From Actinoplanes sp. M2I2 (lineage in GTDB: Bacteria > Actinomycetota > Actinomycetes > Mycobacteriales > Micromonosporaceae), in NCBI RefSeq assembly GCF_023544445.1, contig NZ_JALPVJ010000039.1, positions 1 through 46,373 on the forward strand: a stretch of 46,373 bases of DNA, given 5' to 3'. Positions within the stretch are counted from its first letter, which is position 1. Each line of letters opens with the position of its first letter. The translations under genes and the position numbers were made by a program. Shown here in pieces: positions 31,443 through 40,079 of this stretch. Below the pieces are notes generated by a model. The model worked only from the letters and a program-made list of their open reading frames with translations, had not been told where the DNA came from and made no database searches.

Positions 31443-33047
31443 TCAGGCCGCACGGCGCCGCAGGCGGCGGACCAGCGGCGCCAGGTCGTGCCGGGCCGGC
31501 AGGTAGGCGACGCCCACGAACACCACCAGCACGGCGAGCCCACCCAATATGCCTTGCACGATGCTGGGAACAGCCTGCGGGGTGTCGCCCCCCAGCCCGG
31601 CCAGACCGGCCACGACCGCCCGGCCGGCCAGTGCGGCGAGGCCGGCCGCGACCAGGGTGATCAGCGTGGTGCGTCCAAGACCGTCGAGCGCGCCGGAGCC
31701 GGCGTGCCGGCGCACGGCGACGACCAGCATCAGTCCGATCACCGACATGGCGACGGCGTTGGCGAGGCCCAGGGTGAGAACGTCGTCGCCGATTCCCGAG
31801 AGGGCGAGGGCCACCCCGGCGCCGACCAGCCACCCGGCCGCGGTCGAGCCGGCGGCGGCGACCGTCGCGCCCCGCGCATAGAGAGCCCGGGAGAGCAGCG
31901 CGAAGAGCGCGTAGCCGAGCAGCCCCGGGGCGAAACCGGCGATGCCGGCCGCGGCCGGGGCGGCGCCGATCAGGTACGCCACCGGGCCGGCCAGGGCGAC
32001 CAGCGCGGCGGCGCCCAGCCCGGCCAGCAGCATCACCGACCGCGCGGTGCCCGACAAGGCCTTCCGGTACGCCACCTCGTCACCTTGATCGGCCGCGGCC
32101 GACAGCGACGGATACACCGCGGTCGCCACCGGCACCGCCAGGACCGCCCAGGGCAGCAGGAACACAGTCTGGGCGGCGTTGTAGAGCGCCAGCCCGCCAC
32201 TGGCGGTGAGCGCGATCGCCACGACGATCATCACCTGTTGCGAGCCGACCGTGACCGCGCCGGCCCAGCCGAGCCGCACCGCCCGGCGGCCCTCGTCGCC
32301 GGGGAAACGCAACGTCCACCGCAGCGGCAACCGCAGTTTGACGAGCGGGATCAACAGGCAGAGCGCCAGCACCGCGACCCCGGCGGTGGTGCCGTAGGCC
32401 AGGATCAGCTCGCCGGAGCGGCTCAGCCCGGCGAAGCCGGTCTCGACGCCGTCGACCGACGCGTAGGCCAGGTAGGCGCCCATCACGGTGACGCTGGACA
32501 ACAGCGGGGCGATCACCGGCCAGGCGAACCGGTGGTGGGCCTGCAGCACGCCGGTGAACACGATGCCCAGCCCGTAGAGCGGCAACTGGAAAGCGAAGAC
32601 CCGCAACATGCTCGCCGCAGTCTCCTGATGCTCGACCGGCACGCCGGGCAGCAGGCCGGCGATCGGGCCGGCCAGCACGAAGACGAGGATCGCGAGCGGC
32701 ACGAGCAGCACCTGGACCCAGCCGAGCAGCGCCGAGGCCACCGCGCCGACCCGCTCACGGTCGCCGGCCACGACCGCGCCGGCCAACAGCGGCACCACCA
32801 GGCTGGCCAGCGCGCCCCCGGCGACCAGCTCGAAGATGATGTTGGGGATCGTGTTGGCGGCGTTGTAGATGTCGCCCAGGTCGCCGTGGCCGACGGTGTG
32901 CAGGAAGACGAAGGTGCGCCCGAACCCGGCGATCCGCGCGACCACCGTCAGCACGGTGATCAGCACCGCGGCGCCCGCTATCCGCGCAGCCGGACCCGCG
33001 GCGACGCCCCGCTTCTCGCCGAGCTCGCTCCCGCGGCTGTCGCTCAC
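31443..33047 (-). CDS. MurJ/MviN-like lipid flippase
   Basis: 534 residues with about 14 hydrophobic segments. NAANTIPNIIFELVAGGALASLVVPLL near residue 60 is the MurJ-type signature, and VYPSLSAAA recurs as in this superfamily. MurJ proteins flip lipid II; this copy sits outside the usual mviN locus and next to a MraY-like gene and a glycosyltransferase, so I infer a flippase for a different lipid-linked sugar, or a second lipid II flippase. GTG 33047 overlaps the MraY-like stop as GTGA. Confidence 0.9.
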   Translation of the reverse strand: MSDSRGSELGEKRGVAAGPAARIAGAAVLITVLTVVARIAGFGRTFVFLHTVGHGDLGDIYNAANTIPNIIFELVAGGALASLVVPLLAGAVVAGDRERVGAVASALLGWVQVLLVPLAILVFVLAGPIAGLLPGVPVEHQETAASMLRVFAFQLPLYGLGIVFTGVLQAHHRFAWPVIAPLLSSVTVMGAYLAYASVDGVETGFAGLSRSGELILAYGTTAGVAVLALCLLIPLVKLRLPLRWTLRFPGDEGRRAVRLGWAGAVTVGSQQVMIVVAIALTASGGLALYNAAQTVFLLPWAVLAVPVATAVYPSLSAAADQGDEVAYRKALSGTARSVMLLAGLGAAALVALAGPVAYLIGAAPAAAGIAGFAPGLLGYALFALLSRALYARGATVAAAGSTAAGWLVGAGVALALSGIGDDVLTLGLANAVAMSVIGLMLVVAVRRHAGSGALDGLGRTTLITLVAAGLAALAGRAVVAGLAGLGGDTPQAVPSIVQGILGGLAVLVVFVGVAYLPARHDLAPLVRRLRRRAA

Positions 33048-33922
33048 GCCTGCGGCGGGCGGCGGCCCAGCTCGTCGACGTAGCGCAGCCACGGCGTGTC
33101 CCGGATGACCTTGGTGAAGCTGACCTTCTCGCTGGCCGCGGTGAGCGCGCCGAGCACGGTCAGCGCGGCGAGGCGCCCGGCCGGCCCGCTGCGCGCCACC
33201 AGAGCCACGCCGAGCAGCGCCCCGAGCGCGTTCGCCCCGGAGTCGCCCAGCATGATCTCCTCGCCCAGGTCGTCGGGGAGAAGCGCCGCCGAGGCGCCCA
33301 GCGCGCCCGCGGCCAGGCCGCCACCCCGGCCCACGGCCAGCGGCGCGCCGATCATCATCCCGGCCTTGATCGCCCGGCCCGGCCGCAGGTCGAGCAGGTT
33401 GACCAGGTTGGCCAGACCGGCGATGACCCCGGCGCCGACCAGCACGTCGGCGGCCCGCCCGGCCCGGCCCGGCCGGCGGCTGCCGATCAGCGAGCTGGCC
33501 ACCAGACCGGCCGCCCCGACCCCGGCGATCTTCACCAGGCCGCTGGTGACCCGGCCCTCGCGCAGCGCGCCCAGGTGACCGGCGAAGCCCTTGGCCGATT
33601 TCTGCTCGGGCCGGTTGCCGACGATGTCGTCGTAGAGGCCGACCGCCCCGGAGACCGCGCCGGCCGTGACGATGGCGGCGCTGAGCCGGCCGCCGGGCGC
33701 GCCGAGCGCGGCCGCCGCGGTCGCACCCAGGGCGAGCGCGGGCCCACCGGCCAGCGTGACCGTGCGGCCGTGGAAGTTGGTGCGCTCCAGGGCGGCGGCG
33801 TGCTGGTCGCGGCGGATCCAGGCGAGGGCGGCTCGGGCGACGGCCGTGCCGACGCTGAACGACCGGAAACTACTAGAGCCTCCCCGCGGCGGAAAACCGA
33901 AAGGAACTGAAGCATTGGCCAT
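33044..33922 (-). CDS. MraY/WecA-like polyprenyl-phosphate phosphoglycosyltransferase homologue
   Basis: 292 residues, shorter than MraY (about 350). Family motifs remain: GLYDDIVG (an Asp pair as in DDxxK), LVNLLDLRPGRAIKAG (as NLxDGxDG) and GDSGANALGALLG (as GDxGs). The hydrophobic pattern is consistent with several membrane helices. Whether it transfers a sugar-phosphate is uncertain because the first Asp motif lacks the following Lys and the N-terminus is shortened. ATG 33922 was chosen; it lies 25 bases after steB. Confidence 0.78.
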   Translation of the reverse strand: MANASVPFGFPPRGGSSSFRSFSVGTAVARAALAWIRRDQHAAALERTNFHGRTVTLAGGPALALGATAAAALGAPGGRLSAAIVTAGAVSGAVGLYDDIVGNRPEQKSAKGFAGHLGALREGRVTSGLVKIAGVGAAGLVASSLIGSRRPGRAGRAADVLVGAGVIAGLANLVNLLDLRPGRAIKAGMMIGAPLAVGRGGGLAAGALGASAALLPDDLGEEIMLGDSGANALGALLGVALVARSGPAGRLAALTVLGALTAASEKVSFTKVIRDTPWLRYVDELGRRPPQA

Positions 33923-33947
33923 GGCTGCGAAGTCTAGAGACCGACCG

Positions 33948-34889
33948 CTAGGACGCGGCCTTGGGCACCAGCGAGGCGGCGCCCGCGGCGAGACCGTACT
34001 GACCGACCTTGTTGTCGACCACCCGCTCGACGGTAGCCATGCCGGTCGCGACCTGGCCGTCGGCGGTGCTCGCGTTGTCCACCGTGGAGATCGCCTTGAC
34101 CAGCGTCGGGTCGCCACGCACGGCCGAGATCAGGTTGCCCTCGCCCACGCCGACCCCGGCCACCACCAGCGGCCGGTTCTTGCTCGTCTCGTTGGCCATG
34201 GTGACCGTCGACTGCGACTTCTTGGCCGCGTCCTTGTCGACGGCCGGCGCGCCGCTGATCATCACGGTGGCCTCGGCCCCGCCCACGGCCTTGTCGTCGA
34301 CGGCGATGTAACCCTGCTCGCTGTACGCCGTCAGCACCGCCGTCACATCACCGGCGGCCGGCTGGGTGGTGGCGGCGCCGGTGCGCTGCAACAGCGCCAG
34401 CGCCAGCTGGGCGCTGGCCGTCTCGACGCCGTCGCTGTTCAGCGGCACCAGGTTGATCGGGATCGTCGGCTGCGACGACGCGTTGGCCAGGTCGAGCAGG
34501 TCGAGCCCGACGGCCGGGTCGAAGAACTTGTCCTGCACCGTGACCTTCGCCGTGATCGTCGCGCCGGCGATCGTCAGCATCGTGATCACCTTGTCGGCGT
34601 ACTGGTCGGTGCCCGGCAGGGCCAGCACGGCCAGCTTGCGCCCGGCCAGCCGGCCGTTGAGCACGGTCGGCGCGAGCTCGGTGGCGAACTCCTGGCTGCG
34701 GTTGATCTCCTCGCGGTACTGGTTGATCTCGTCGCGCTTGTTGCCGAGATCCTTGTTCAGCGCGGTGATCTGACTCTTGAGGTTGTCGGCCACCGGACCG
34801 TTGAGCGCGGCGGTGCCCACGACCAGGCCGATGGCCAGGGCCAGGAAGACCGCGGTGAGCGACACCACGTGATACCGGAAGTTGATCAC
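33948..34889 (-). CDS. steB: SteB / copper transporter MctB-family envelope protein
   Basis: 313 residues. One N-terminal membrane helix (about 8-29; start INFRYHVVSLTAVFLALAIG, the family signature) is followed by a coiled coil (35-65) and a large extracytoplasmic domain. The M. tuberculosis homologue Rv1698 is called MctB and linked to copper; in corynebacteria the SteA-SteB pair supports septal peptidoglycan remodelling. GTG 34889 lies 16 bases after the steA stop, so both are in one operon. Confidence 0.92.
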   Translation of the reverse strand: MINFRYHVVSLTAVFLALAIGLVVGTAALNGPVADNLKSQITALNKDLGNKRDEINQYREEINRSQEFATELAPTVLNGRLAGRKLAVLALPGTDQYADKVITMLTIAGATITAKVTVQDKFFDPAVGLDLLDLANASSQPTIPINLVPLNSDGVETASAQLALALLQRTGAATTQPAAGDVTAVLTAYSEQGYIAVDDKAVGGAEATVMISGAPAVDKDAAKKSQSTVTMANETSKNRPLVVAGVGVGEGNLISAVRGDPTLVKAISTVDNASTADGQVATGMATVERVVDNKVGQYGLAAGAASLVPKAAS

Positions 34890-34905
34890 GACACAAGCCC
34901 CGTCG

Positions 34906-36084
34906 TCAGAAAAGATGCCCGAGCTGGAAGACGAGATTGTCCCACCACTCGGAAACCACGGTCAGGTATGCCTTCCCGACCGTCGACACGGCCACCGCCG
35001 AAGCCATCGCGGCGGTCGCCGAGAGGACCAGGAGCAGCAGCGCCGAGCCGGAGATGTTCTGCTTGTAGAGCCGGCTCACGCCCTTGGCGTCGACCAGCTT
35101 GCCGCCGACCTTGAGCCGGGTCAGGAACGTCGAGGCCATGCCGCCGCGGCCCTTGTCGAGGAACTCGACCAGGTTGGCGTGCGTGCCCACGGCCACGATC
35201 AGCGTCGCGCCCTTGTCGTCGGCCAGCAGCATCGCCAGGTCCTCGCTGGTGGCCGCGGCCGGGAAGGTCAGCGCGGCCACGTCGAGGTTGTGCACCCGCT
35301 CGAGGCCCGGCGCGCGCCCGTCGGGATAGGCGTGCACGACCACCTCGGCCCCGCAGCGCAGCACGTCGTCGGTCACCGAGTCCATGTCCCCGATGATCAT
35401 GTCGGGGGTGTAGCCCGACTCGACCAGCGCGTCGGCCCCGCCGTCGACGCCGATCAGCACCGGCTTGTACTCGTGGATGTAGGGCCGCAGGACGTCGAGG
35501 TCGTCCTTGTAGTCGTAACCCCGCACCACGATCAGCACGTGCCGCCCGGCGATCCGGGTCTGCACATCGGGCACGCCCACGCCGTCGAGCAGCAGGTCAC
35601 GTTCCTGCTTGAGGTAATCCATGGTGTTGGCCGCGAACGCCTCGAGCTGTACCGACAGGCCCTCACGGGCATCGGCCATCGAACGCGCCACGGTCTCGGC
35701 GTCCTGCCGCACCCCGGAGGCGACCGGCTCACCGTCGAGCAGCACCGTGTCGCCCTCGATGACCACCGAGGCGCCCTCGCTGAGCCGCTCGAAGACCTCC
35801 TCGCCGAGGTCGTCGATGAGCACGACGCCGTTCTTGATGAGCACCTCGGGGCCGAGGTTGGGATAACGGCCCGAGATCGACGGCTTCGCGTTGAGCACGG
35901 CGGACACGCCGACGGCGACGAGCGCATCGGCCGCCACCCGGTCGATGTCGACGTGATCGATCACGGCGATGTCACCGGGACGCAGCCGGCCGGTCAGACG
36001 CTTGGTCCGGCGGTCGAGGCGGGCGGTGCCGGCGAGGGCATCGGGATCGGTGCTCCGCGCGCGGCGCAAAGTGGGAAGTCGCAT
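34906..36084 (-). CDS. steA: Cytokinetic ring protein SteA
   Basis: 392 residues, nearly the length of M. tuberculosis Rv1697. The cytoplasmic part contains a thiamine-pyrophosphokinase-like fold with GVDGGADALVESGYTPDMIIGDMDS. One membrane helix lies near the C-terminus (GSALLLLVLSATAAMASAVAV), leaving a short outside tail. SteA partners with SteB in cell division. ATG 36084 was chosen: AGGA lies about nine bases upstream; another ATG three codons earlier is possible. The C-terminus follows directly on steB. Confidence 0.92.
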   Translation of the reverse strand: MRLPTLRRARSTDPDALAGTARLDRRTKRLTGRLRPGDIAVIDHVDIDRVAADALVAVGVSAVLNAKPSISGRYPNLGPEVLIKNGVVLIDDLGEEVFERLSEGASVVIEGDTVLLDGEPVASGVRQDAETVARSMADAREGLSVQLEAFAANTMDYLKQERDLLLDGVGVPDVQTRIAGRHVLIVVRGYDYKDDLDVLRPYIHEYKPVLIGVDGGADALVESGYTPDMIIGDMDSVTDDVLRCGAEVVVHAYPDGRAPGLERVHNLDVAALTFPAAATSEDLAMLLADDKGATLIVAVGTHANLVEFLDKGRGGMASTFLTRLKVGGKLVDAKGVSRLYKQNISGSALLLLVLSATAAMASAVAVSTVGKAYLTVVSEWWDNLVFQLGHLF

Positions 36085-36149
36085 CACGGCCATCCTGACA
36101 TGCCGCGTCACCCGCCTGGCACGCGACATGCGCGATCTCACCCACAAAA

Positions 36150-36163
36150 GGGGCATTCGCCCC
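36150..36163 (-). terminator. Short Rho-independent terminator after recN
   Basis: On the minus strand GGGGC, four loop bases and GCCCC are followed by TTTTG. It begins 42 bases past the recN stop. The 5-bp stem is short, so termination may be partial. Confidence 0.5.
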
Positions 36164-36205
36164 GCTAGTCCCTCTCAGCCATGGTGCCATGGCCGAACGT
36201 GCTGG

Positions 36206-37951
36206 TCAGGCCCTTTTCTCGCGCCCCGCGACCGCGAGCAACTCTTCCGCGTGAGCAATGCCCAGATCGGAGTCGGGCAGCCCCGCGAGCATGCGCGACA
36301 GCTCGCGCGCCCGCTCGGTCTCCTCGACGATCCGCACCCCGCTCGTGGTGATCGCCCCGCCGGTGTCCTTGGCGACGACCAGATGCCGGTCGGCGAACGC
36401 GGCGACCTGCGGCAGGTGGGTCACCACCAGCACCTGATGGGTGCGCGAGAGCCGGGCCAGCCGCTTGCCGATCTCGACCGCGGCCTGCCCGCCGACCCCG
36501 GCGTCGACCTCGTCGAACACCAGCGTCTCGGGACCGCCGGCCCCGGCGAAGACGACCTCGATCGCCAGCATCACCCGGGACAGCTCACCGCCCGACGCGC
36601 CCTTCTGCAGCGGCAGCGACGGCGCGCCCGGGTGGGCCAGCAGCCGCAACTCGACCTCGTCGGCCCCGTCCGGACCGACCGGCAGGTCGCCGGCGGTCGG
36701 CTCGTCGCGGCCGGCCACCCGCGGGACGACCGCGACCTCGACCTTGGCGTGCGGCATGGCCAGGCCGGCGAGCTCGACGCTGACCGCCTCGGAGAAACGG
36801 CCCGCGGCCTCGGTGCGCGCCTCGGTGAGCCGGGCGGCCAGCTCGCCGACCTGGACGGCCAGCCGCTGACGCTCCTTGTCGAGCTCCTCGAGCAGCTCGT
36901 CGGACGAGTCGAGGGCGGCCAGCTTGGTGCGGGCCTCCTCGGCCCAGACGATGACACCCTCGACGTCGTCGGCGTACTTACGGGTGAGCGCGCGCAGCGC
37001 GGCCCGGCGCTCGTAGATCTCCTCGAGCCGGGCCGGGTCGGCGTCGAGACCGCCCAGATAGGCCGACAGCTCGGCCGAGACGTCGCCGACCAGGGTGGCC
37101 GCCTCCTCGATGCGCCCGGCCAGCTCGCCCAGCATCGGGTCGACCGCGGCCTGCGCCTCGAGCGTGCGGCGGGCCGTGCCCAGCAGCTGCGTCGCGTCGG
37201 GCGCCTCGTCGGTCACCTCGATGCCGCCGGCCAGCGCCTGGGCGGCCAGCGCGGCGGCCACGCGCAGTCCCTCGGCGTGCTCGAGCCGCTGCACCTCGGC
37301 GCGCAGGTCGTCGTCCTCGCCCGGCTGGGGGTCGACCCGGCTGATCTCGTCGAGGCCGAGCTTGAGCAGGTCGGCCTCCTGCGAGCGGGTCCGCGCGTTG
37401 CGCCGGCGGTCGGCCAGGTCGTCGACCACGGCCCGCCACCGCCCGTACGCCTCGCGGTAGGTCTCCAGAAGTTTCTCGTGCTCGGGACCGGCGAAACGGT
37501 CGAGCGCGCCGCGCTGCTCGGCCGGTCGCAGCAGCCGCAGCTGATCGGACTGACCGTGCACGGCCAGCACCCGCTCACCCAGATCACTGAGCATCGACAC
37601 CGGCATGCTCCGGCCGCCGACATGGGCGCGGGAGCGGCCCTCGATCGTCACCGTGCGGCTCAGCAGCACCGAACCGTCGTCGTCGATCTCGCCGCCCGCG
37701 TCGGTGATGCGGGTGCCGACCTCGTCGGCCAGCTTGCCGCCCAGCCGCAGCCGGCCCTCGACGACCGCGCGGCCCGGATCGGCCCGCACACGTCCCGCGT
37801 CGGCCCGGCCGCCGAACAGCAGCCCCAGACCCGTCACCACCATCGTCTTGCCTGCACCGGTCTCACCGGTGATGACGTTCATGCCCGCCGTCAGCCGCAG
37901 CGTCGTGTCGTCGATGACGCCGAGCCCGGTGATGCGCAGTTCCTCCAGCAC
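36206..37951 (-). CDS. recN: DNA repair protein RecN
   Basis: An SMC-like ATPase for double-strand-break repair. 581 residues. Walker A is GETGAGKT near residue 30; a long coiled coil runs about 150-370; the signature SGGELSRVMLAIE and Walker B LVFDEVDAGVGG lie in the C-terminal half. HGQSDQLRL is the usual family Q-motif region. GTG 37951 was chosen; GATACT lies nine bases before it, compatible with a leaderless or short leader. It follows nadK by 84 bases. I see no SOS box upstream. Confidence 0.95.
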   Translation of the reverse strand: MLEELRITGLGVIDDTTLRLTAGMNVITGETGAGKTMVVTGLGLLFGGRADAGRVRADPGRAVVEGRLRLGGKLADEVGTRITDAGGEIDDDGSVLLSRTVTIEGRSRAHVGGRSMPVSMLSDLGERVLAVHGQSDQLRLLRPAEQRGALDRFAGPEHEKLLETYREAYGRWRAVVDDLADRRRNARTRSQEADLLKLGLDEISRVDPQPGEDDDLRAEVQRLEHAEGLRVAAALAAQALAGGIEVTDEAPDATQLLGTARRTLEAQAAVDPMLGELAGRIEEAATLVGDVSAELSAYLGGLDADPARLEEIYERRAALRALTRKYADDVEGVIVWAEEARTKLAALDSSDELLEELDKERQRLAVQVGELAARLTEARTEAAGRFSEAVSVELAGLAMPHAKVEVAVVPRVAGRDEPTAGDLPVGPDGADEVELRLLAHPGAPSLPLQKGASGGELSRVMLAIEVVFAGAGGPETLVFDEVDAGVGGQAAVEIGKRLARLSRTHQVLVVTHLPQVAAFADRHLVVAKDTGGAITTSGVRIVEETERARELSRMLAGLPDSDLGIAHAEELLAVAGREKRA

Positions 37952-38035
37952 ACGGCAGACAGTATCGGTGCCCCCCGACATTTGCCCACCGGCCGTGCTT
38001 CCCGCGGGGAAAACCGGGCGGTACCGAACCGCCGA

Positions 38036-38923
38036 TCAGCGTCGATTGCCGCGCCAGCCCTCCACCGGCAGGGCGAACTTGGCCACGAGCACGTCGGTGA
38101 ATGGCCTGGGCTGCAGCCGCACCAGGCGTACGGGGAGCCGGCCGCGCTCGACGGTGACCTTGGCCCCCGGTGGCAGGTCCCAGGTGCGGCGACCGTCACA
38201 GCAGAGCACGGCGAAAGAGGTGTATGGGTCGACGGTCAGCGCGAAGGTCGACGTCGGGGCGGTCACCAGCGGCTTGCTGAACAGCGCGTGGGCGCTGATC
38301 GGCACCAGCAGCAGCGCCTCGACCTCGGGCCAGACCACCGGGCCGCCGCCCGAGAACGCGTAGGCCGTCGAGCCGGTCGGCGTCGCGCACACGACACCGT
38401 CACAGCCGTAGCGGGCCAGCGGGCGGCCGTCGACGTCGACCAGCAGCTCGAGCATCTGCGCGCGCTGGCCCTTCTCGACGCTCACCTCGTTGAGCGCCCA
38501 CGACTCGGCGATCACCCGGCCGCCGTACTCGGCCCGCACGTCGAGCGTCAGCCGCTCGTCCACCTTGTACGCGCCCTCGACGACGTCCTTGACGGCCTCG
38601 TCGAGGTGGTCGATCTCGGCCTCGGCGAGGAAGCCGACCTTGCCCAGATTGATGCCGAGCAGCGGCGCCTTGACCGGGCGGGCCAGCTCGGCGGCGCGCA
38701 GGAACGTGCCGTCGCCGCCCATCGCCAGCACGATCTCGACGTCGTCGGCCGCGTGCGGGCCGTCCACCGTGGTCACCTCGGGCGGCAGATCGAGGTCGGC
38801 CACCTCCTCGGCGATCACGCGGACCTGGAAGCCGGCGGCCAGCAGGTCCTGGGCGACCGTGCGGGCGTGCTGCGTGCTCTGCCGCCGGCCGGTGTGCGTG
38901 ACCAGCAGGGCCGAGCGGGTCAT
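38036..38923 (-). CDS. nadK: NAD kinase
   Basis: Phosphorylates NAD to NADP. 295 residues, the family length. The GGDGTFLRAA motif carries the catalytic Asp; GINLGKVGFLAE and TPTGSTAYAFSGGGP are the other NAD kinase signatures, and NEVSVEKG precedes the latter. The ATG at 38923 overlaps the tlyA stop as ATGA. The order tlyA-nadK-recN is the actinobacterial standard. Confidence 0.97.
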   Translation of the reverse strand: MTRSALLVTHTGRRQSTQHARTVAQDLLAAGFQVRVIAEEVADLDLPPEVTTVDGPHAADDVEIVLAMGGDGTFLRAAELARPVKAPLLGINLGKVGFLAEAEIDHLDEAVKDVVEGAYKVDERLTLDVRAEYGGRVIAESWALNEVSVEKGQRAQMLELLVDVDGRPLARYGCDGVVCATPTGSTAYAFSGGGPVVWPEVEALLLVPISAHALFSKPLVTAPTSTFALTVDPYTSFAVLCCDGRRTWDLPPGAKVTVERGRLPVRLVRLQPRPFTDVLVAKFALPVEGWRGNRR

Positions 38924-39780
38924 GAGTCCTCCAAGGGGGCGGCCGTCTGCTCCGGCCCGGCAGAAGCTACCTTGCTCCCCGGCCCGGCGGCGACAACTTC
39001 TTCGATCTCCGCTCGATCGGCTGGCGGCGCGTCCCGGCGGAACCACACGAAGAACTCGACGTTGCCGCTCGGCCCCGGCAGCGGGCTCGCGGTCACCCCG
39101 GCCACCCCGAGACCGAGCTCGGCGGCGGCCGTCGCCACGTCCAGCACCGCTTCGGCCCGCAACGTCCAGTCCCGTACGACCCCGCCCGCACCCACCCGCT
39201 CCTTGCCCACCTCGAACTGGGGTTTGACCATGAGCGCGAGGTCGCCGGCGGGCGCGGTGCACCCGGCCAGCGCGGGCAGCACCAGCCGCAGCGAGATGAA
39301 CGAGAGATCCGCCACAGTCAGCTCGACCGGGCCGCCGATCGACTCGGGCGTGATCGCCCGGACGTTGGTCCGCTCCATCACGACCACCCGCTCGTCGGTG
39401 CGGATCGGCCAGGCCAGCTGGCCGTAGCCGACGTCGACGGCGACCACCTGCCGGGCGCCGGCGCGCAGCAGCACGTCGGTGAACCCACCGGTCGAGGCGC
39501 CCGCGTCCAGGCAGCGGCGACCCTCGACGACCAGGCCGCGCGGGCCGAACGCGGCGAGCGCCCCGGCCAGTTTGTGACCGCCGCGCGACACGTACTCGGT
39601 GGCCGGGTCCTCGCCGGTGACGATCACCGGGTCGGCCGGGTCGATCATCGCGGCCACCTTGCGGGCCACCGTGCCGCGCACCTGCACACGGCCGGCCTCG
39701 ACCAGCGCGGCGGCCTGCTCCCGCGAGCGGGCCAGCTTGCGGCGCACCAGCTCGGCGTCGAGCCGGGCCCGACGGGCCAT
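38920..39780 (-). CDS. tlyA: TlyA-family rRNA 2'-O-methyltransferase
   Basis: 286 residues. An N-terminal S4 domain (LDAELVRRKLARSREQA) binds rRNA; the FtsJ-like methyltransferase has LDAGASTGGFTDVLL for SAM and VADLSFISLR plus MVKPQFEVG for catalysis. TlyA in mycobacteria modifies 16S and 23S rRNA and gives sensitivity to capreomycin. GAGG lies six bases before the ATG. The C-terminal 30 residues are a variable Glu/Ala-rich tail. Confidence 0.95.
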   Translation of the reverse strand: MARRARLDAELVRRKLARSREQAAALVEAGRVQVRGTVARKVAAMIDPADPVIVTGEDPATEYVSRGGHKLAGALAAFGPRGLVVEGRRCLDAGASTGGFTDVLLRAGARQVVAVDVGYGQLAWPIRTDERVVVMERTNVRAITPESIGGPVELTVADLSFISLRLVLPALAGCTAPAGDLALMVKPQFEVGKERVGAGGVVRDWTLRAEAVLDVATAAAELGLGVAGVTASPLPGPSGNVEFFVWFRRDAPPADRAEIEEVVAAGPGSKVASAGPEQTAAPLEDS

Positions 39781-39787
39781 CAGCGCC

Positions 39788-40075
39788 TCACCGGTCGATG
39801 CTCGCCAGGGTCTCCTGGAGAACCTGGTGGGCGGCCTCGTACTCGGCGATCTGCTCGGACGGCGCCAGCCGGGCCGCGTTCTCGAGCGAGCTCAGCACGG
39901 CGTCCACGGCCGGGTGGCCGGTCTCCCGCACGATCTCGCCGGTGGCCTCGTCGACCGCCGGCGGCAGGCTGACCGCGACCCCCTGCGGGGCGACCGGCTG
40001 CACCGGCGGACGCGGCACCGGCGGGGGCCCGGGGCGGAAACCCCCGGGCATCGGGCCGGGCTTGGGGAAGGTCAT
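39788..40075 (-). CDS. Small conserved hypothetical protein
   Basis: 95 residues. A Pro/Gly-rich N-terminal half (about 1-40) is followed by a helical half (ETGHPAVDAVLSSLENAARL ... YEAAHQVLQETLASID). Small genes with a similar helical end sit directly upstream of tlyA in other actinobacteria (Rv1693 occupies this place). It lies four bases after the Lys/Ala-rich gene and seven bases before tlyA, clearly in the same operon. Function unknown. Confidence 0.8.
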   Translation of the reverse strand: MTFPKPGPMPGGFRPGPPPVPRPPVQPVAPQGVAVSLPPAVDEATGEIVRETGHPAVDAVLSSLENAARLAPSEQIAEYEAAHQVLQETLASIDR

Positions 40076-40079
40076 CGGC

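Noticed and set aside
37952..38035. Possible SOS box upstream of recN
   Set aside because: I searched by eye for the actinobacterial LexA pattern (TCGAAC-N4-GTTCGA) and found no match.
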